From assembly GCF_000425225.1 (NCBI RefSeq), contig NZ_AULJ01000033.1:16476-80475 (forward strand): 64,000 bases of DNA, given 5' to 3'. This document shows, one piece after another, positions 60,766-64,000 of this stretch (the first letter of the stretch is position 1; every line of letters begins with the position of its first letter). The notes below the pieces were generated by a model. The model saw only the letters and a program-made list of their open reading frames with translations, had not been told where the DNA came from and did not search any database. The position numbers and the translations under genes were made by a program. The DNA is from Pontibacillus marinus BH030004 = DSM 16465 (GTDB lineage Bacteria > Bacillota > Bacilli > Bacillales > BH030062).

Positions 60766-60967
60766 ACCATCGTATAATATTGGGGATAAGGCCCAAGAGT
60801 TTCTACCGGACTACCGTAAATGGTCCGACTACGAGGTAATTGCTAGATTAACGACAAGAGAGTGAATCATATATAAGGAATATATATGTATTACTTCCTT
60901 TAATTCGTCTAGTAATTCCCTCTGGTTCGATAGAAAACACTCTTGGCTATGCCAAGGGTGTTTTTTT
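60766..60967 (+). promoter_or_regulatory. Guanine-type purine riboswitch before pbuG
   Basis: Aptamer 60766-60838: TATAATATTGGGGATAAGGCCCAAGAG-like P2 hairpin, GTTTCTACC junction, P3 GGAC..GTCC and GACTAC with the C specificity base, so guanine or hypoxanthine is the ligand. About 95 bases later a terminator (ACACTCTTGG / CCAAGGGTGT, then seven T, 60937-60967) lies just before the gene. An ATTACTTCC / GGTAATTG pairing could serve the alternative fold. Confidence 0.88.
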
Positions 60968-61003
60968 ATGGATTGGTGGCGTGAATCAGGGAGGAATCAA
61001 GTT

Positions 61004-62338
61004 ATGAAGAAATTCTTCAAGTTTAACGAATTAGGTACTAATTATCGTACTGAGTTTATAGCAGGATTAACGACGTTTTTATCAATGGCTTATATTCTGT
61101 TTGTAAACCCGAGTGTTTTGGCGCTTGATGGGGTGGAACAGCTACCAGAAGGTGTTTCGCGAATTGATAAAGGCGCAGTATTTACAGCTACAGCCATAGC
61201 GGCTGCGATTGGCTCACTCATAATGGGGCTATTGGCTAAATATCCGATCGCTCTAGCACCTGGTATGGGATTAAATGCATTTTTTGCCTATACAGTTGTT
61301 CTTACGTACGGAATTAATTGGGATGTAGCGTTAGCCGGTGTATTTGTTTCAGGATTAATTTTCATTATTTTAACGATATCGGGCATACGTGAAAAAATTA
61401 TCAACGCTATTCCTTCCAATTTAAAAATGGCAGTTGGAGCTGGTATTGGTCTGTTTATAGCGTTTATTGGCTTTCAGAATTCTGGCATTATCAAAAGCAA
61501 CCCAGATACACTTGTACAACTTGGGCCTTTAGGTGAATCGACCACAATGCTTGCTATCTTTGGTCTTGTTGTATCTATTATTCTATTGGCGGCAGGTGTG
61601 AAAGGTGGAATCTTCTTTGGAATGATTCTTACATCAATTGCAGGGATTGTCACTGGTTTAATCGATCCGCCATCAGGGTTGAATGGAATTGTAGGATCTG
61701 TACCTAGTGTAGCTCCTACATTTGGTGAAGCGATCGCTCATTTACCAGAAGTGTTAACGTTAGATATGCTTGTTGTTATATTAACCTTCTTATTTGTGGA
61801 CTTTTTTGATACAGCTGGTACTCTTGTAGCTGTTGCAACTCAAGCAGGTTTAGTGAAAGATAATAAAATTCCAAACGCTAGTCGTGCATTGTTCGCTGAC
61901 TCAGCTGCAACAGTAGCGGGTTCAGTTCTTGGAACATCTACAACTACTTCTTATATTGAATCATCTGCCGGTGTTGGAGCAGGTGGTCGTACTGGCTTTA
62001 CAGCAGTTGTAACAGCAGGGTTCTTCTTGCTCGCCTTAATTTTCTCTCCATTATTAAGTGTTGTAACTCAAGAAGTAACTGCGCCAGCTCTGATTATTGT
62101 TGGCGTTCTGATGTCAGCTTCATTGAAAAATATTGATTGGGATCAATTTGAGATTGCAGTACCTGCTTTCCTAACGGTTATAGCAATGCCTCTAACCTAT
62201 AGTATTGCTACTGGAATTGCGATCGGATTTATCTTCTACCCAATAACAATGATCGTAAAAGGTAGAATAAAAGAAATTCATCCGGTCATGTATTTCTTAT
62301 TTATTGTATTTGTTCTTTATTTTGTTTTCTTAGGTTAA
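61004..62338 (+). CDS. pbuG: Guanine/hypoxanthine permease, NCS2 AzgA-type
   Basis: 444 residues with 13-14 membrane helices. NCS2/AzgA-like purine importer. Family words: EFIAGLTTFLSMAYILFVNPSVL, APGMGLNAFFAYTVV, FVDFFDTAGTLVAVATQAGL and GTSTTTSYIESSAGVGAGGRTG. ATG 61004 follows GGGAGG. The in-frame ATG at 60968 lies in the riboswitch terminator's T-run and is not used. With guaA it forms the guanine-nucleotide supply pair of Bacillus. Confidence 0.95.
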   Translation: MKKFFKFNELGTNYRTEFIAGLTTFLSMAYILFVNPSVLALDGVEQLPEGVSRIDKGAVFTATAIAAAIGSLIMGLLAKYPIALAPGMGLNAFFAYTVVLTYGINWDVALAGVFVSGLIFIILTISGIREKIINAIPSNLKMAVGAGIGLFIAFIGFQNSGIIKSNPDTLVQLGPLGESTTMLAIFGLVVSIILLAAGVKGGIFFGMILTSIAGIVTGLIDPPSGLNGIVGSVPSVAPTFGEAIAHLPEVLTLDMLVVILTFLFVDFFDTAGTLVAVATQAGLVKDNKIPNASRALFADSAATVAGSVLGTSTTTSYIESSAGVGAGGRTGFTAVVTAGFFLLALIFSPLLSVVTQEVTAPALIIVGVLMSASLKNIDWDQFEIAVPAFLTVIAMPLTYSIATGIAIGFIFYPITMIVKGRIKEIHPVMYFLFIVFVLYFVFLG

Positions 62339-62352
62339 ATAATGAACGGACA

Positions 62353-62386
62353 CAACACGGGCTCATTAAAGGGCTCGTGTTTTTTG
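62353..62386 (+). terminator. pbuG terminator
   Basis: ACACGGGCTC and GGGCTCGTGT arms with one mismatch, followed by six T. Confidence 0.75.
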
Positions 62387-62497
62387 TTAATAAAATTACA
62401 GGTTATTTTTTGCTTGTAAACAGGAGTTGTGAGAGTATTATGATAGAACTATTCTAAGAAGGTTTTATTTCATAATCTTGATAGAGGTGACAATCCC

Positions 62498-63289
62498 TTG
62501 AAAAACCAAGAGTTATTTAAAATAGGAACTATAATAGAAGAAAGAAAACATGAGTTAGCAAAACAAGTGAAAGAAGAAGAGAATGAAGAGGCCGCTAAAG
62601 TCTTTGAAGAGCTTTATCAGCTTTTTGCTGATGGTTTAAAAAATGGAAAAGAAGAAACTGTTGGAAATGTGACGGAGTGGGGCAAACGAATTGGAAGCCT
62701 TTCTATTGAGTATGGTGGGAAATTAGATGAAGCGTTAAAAGGAACCTCGGCATTCCGAGATACACTATGGAATACAATTGAAGGAATAATGAAAGAAGAG
62801 GACTTTAGCCGAGATTCGGTATTCAGTGTTGCTAGGATAATTGATCCTCTTTTAGATGAAGCTATCTATGCCTTTAGTACGGAATACGTTGATTCTTATA
62901 AAGAAACATTGGATAAAGCTCAAGAAGAATTTTTGAAGTTGTCTGCACCTGTTGTACCCATTTATGATGGTGTAGCTGTATTGCCTATAATCGGTAGTGT
63001 TGATGAAAATAGAGCTTATTATTTAATGGATACTACTCTTAAGGAAGCCACGAAAAGACAATTGAGCTACTTATTAATTGATCTTTCGGGTGTAGCTGTT
63101 GTAGATACTATGGTGGCAAATAGCATCTATAATATTATCCACTCCTTAGAATTGGTAGGGGTAAAAGCTATCCTGGCAGGAATTCGACCTGAAGTAGCTC
63201 ATACAATGGTTAGCTTAGGTATTAATTTCTCTGAAATCCAAACCTACAACTCATTACAACAAGCTCTTTCAACCCATGTCTTTGAGTAA
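62498..63289 (+). CDS. RsbR-like stressosome protein with STAS domain
   Basis: 263 residues. The N-terminal helical sensor domain (about 1-140) is of the RsbRD kind, and the C-terminal STAS domain (about 150-260) contains LLIDLSGVAVVDTMVANSI, with the conserved Thr that RsbT phosphorylates, and AILAGIRPEVAHTMVSLGI. Such proteins build the stressosome that releases the RsbT-RsbU path and activates sigma-B. TTG 62498 follows AGAGGTG at eight bases. It is not next to other rsb genes, so it is an orphan paralogue. Sigma-B-like promoters occur elsewhere in the window. Confidence 0.9.
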   Translation: MKNQELFKIGTIIEERKHELAKQVKEEENEEAAKVFEELYQLFADGLKNGKEETVGNVTEWGKRIGSLSIEYGGKLDEALKGTSAFRDTLWNTIEGIMKEEDFSRDSVFSVARIIDPLLDEAIYAFSTEYVDSYKETLDKAQEEFLKLSAPVVPIYDGVAVLPIIGSVDENRAYYLMDTTLKEATKRQLSYLLIDLSGVAVVDTMVANSIYNIIHSLELVGVKAILAGIRPEVAHTMVSLGINFSEIQTYNSLQQALSTHVFE

Positions 63290-63314
63290 TAAAACATGTT
63301 ATAATATAAAGACA

Positions 63315-63360
63315 ATCAAAAGCGCTCTTTCCTTTTAAATAAGGATGAGCGCTTTTGATG
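63315..63360 (+). terminator. Terminator of the RsbR-like gene
   Basis: ATCAAAAGCGCTC pairs with GAGCGCTTTTGAT, a perfect 13-bp stem. Confidence 0.8.
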
Positions 63361-63532
63361 TATTAGAGTTAATAAGTGTTTTAACAACTCTTTTAAATAG
63401 ATTTTAAAAAATATGAATCTACCTATTGCATTCCTCTTTGCGTACGTGGTACATTATTAATTGTCGCATTGAGAGCGGCAACGCCAAGCATTCGAAAGAA
63501 ACTAATCAAATAAACTTTTTCATTAAAAGTTA

Positions 63533-63561
63533 TTGACTCTCTTTCGGATAAATGATATATT
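63533..63561 (+). promoter_or_regulatory. rRNA operon promoter
   Basis: TTGACT (63533-63538), exact 17-base spacer, TATATT (63556-63561), about 140 bases before 16S. The leader contains CCTTGAAAACTGAAC, a word usual in Bacillus rrn leaders and spacers. Confidence 0.75.
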
Positions 63562-63698
63562 AATTGAGTCGCTGTTTTGAGGCGACGAAATAAAAGAGAC
63601 ACACTTTGATCCTTGAAAACTGAACGAAACGACATGTTACGTCAATGAATATTTTTTATTTTTTTAAAGCCAGACATCATTTTGATGCAAAGGCGAAC

Positions 63699-64000
<302 letters not shown>

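Noticed and set aside
60968..61003. Start of pbuG at ATG 60968
   Set aside because: It lies in the T-run of the riboswitch terminator, and GGGAGG with correct spacing points to ATG 61004.

Overview
The window comes from a low-GC Gram-positive bacterium, most likely a halophilic or halotolerant member of the Bacillaceae (Halobacillus/Pontibacillus-like). The evidence is strong AGGAGG-type ribosome binding sites, frequent TTG/GTG starts, a 16S rRNA 5' end of Bacillaceae type at the right edge, the Bacillus-like order MoxR ATPase - DUF58 - transglutaminase - guaA - pbuG, choline-to-glycine-betaine genes, a gas vesicle cluster and a sigma-B-type RsbR protein. The genus is an inference; no database was searched.

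Region 1 (1-9.5 kb) looks like a defence island. It holds the 3' part of a type I restriction HsdR, an SF1 helicase of the HelD/UvrD class, and a two-gene unit in which a predicted PD-(D/E)xK-type nuclease-like protein overlaps an SMC/Rad50-like ATPase with a CxxC hook. That pair resembles Lamassu / ABC-three-component defence systems and is the best candidate for an undescribed system. The island ends in a non-coding scar with paired TGCTAAC repeats typical of integrase attachment regions.

Region 2 (9.8-24.4 kb) holds an XRE-cupin regulator divergent from a DoxX/VOC pair, an aldehyde dehydrogenase, a polar amino-acid ABC transporter, class III fructose-1,6-bisphosphatase, a TelA-type operon, DegV, a PPOX-family stress protein and a 48-residue Arg/Gly-rich microprotein.

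Region 3 (23.5-31 kb) is osmoadaptation: an orphan betaine/choline-type binding protein, the repressor GbsR, betaine aldehyde dehydrogenase GbsA and a GMC choline dehydrogenase BetA. A shared 24-bp element lies in front of the binding protein and gbsA. A large membrane protein and an SDR dehydrogenase follow.

Region 4 (31-44 kb) carries housekeeping genes (RlmD, an AlaX-like editing protein, TopB, a Gsp17M-like stress protein, class I aldolase, alpha/beta hydrolase, aldo/keto reductase). Between 37.4 and 40.9 kb lies a decayed stretch: a broken NUDIX gene, an internally deleted copy of the aldolase gene, transposase remains and an orphan QueC-like PP-loop protein.

Region 5 (44-54.2 kb) holds a TetR-controlled MMPL exporter with a secreted heptad-repeat partner, then an 11-gene gas vesicle cluster that lacks gvpN and has a sigma-B-like promoter.

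Region 6 (54.4-64 kb) holds the MoxR/DUF58/transglutaminase operon, guaA and pbuG each behind a guanine-type riboswitch, an RsbR-like STAS protein, and an rrn promoter with the first 0.3 kb of 16S rRNA.

Repeats recur throughout: GTGCCTG-type hairpins (14.1, 32.7, 34.0, 41.9, 53.7 kb), hairpins with a GGCTTCTCA/TGAGAAGCC stem, and one 156-bp MITE-like inverted repeat (44.1 kb). Two genes, the 12.6 kb aldehyde dehydrogenase and the 45 kb MMPL exporter, appear to use ATC as start codon.
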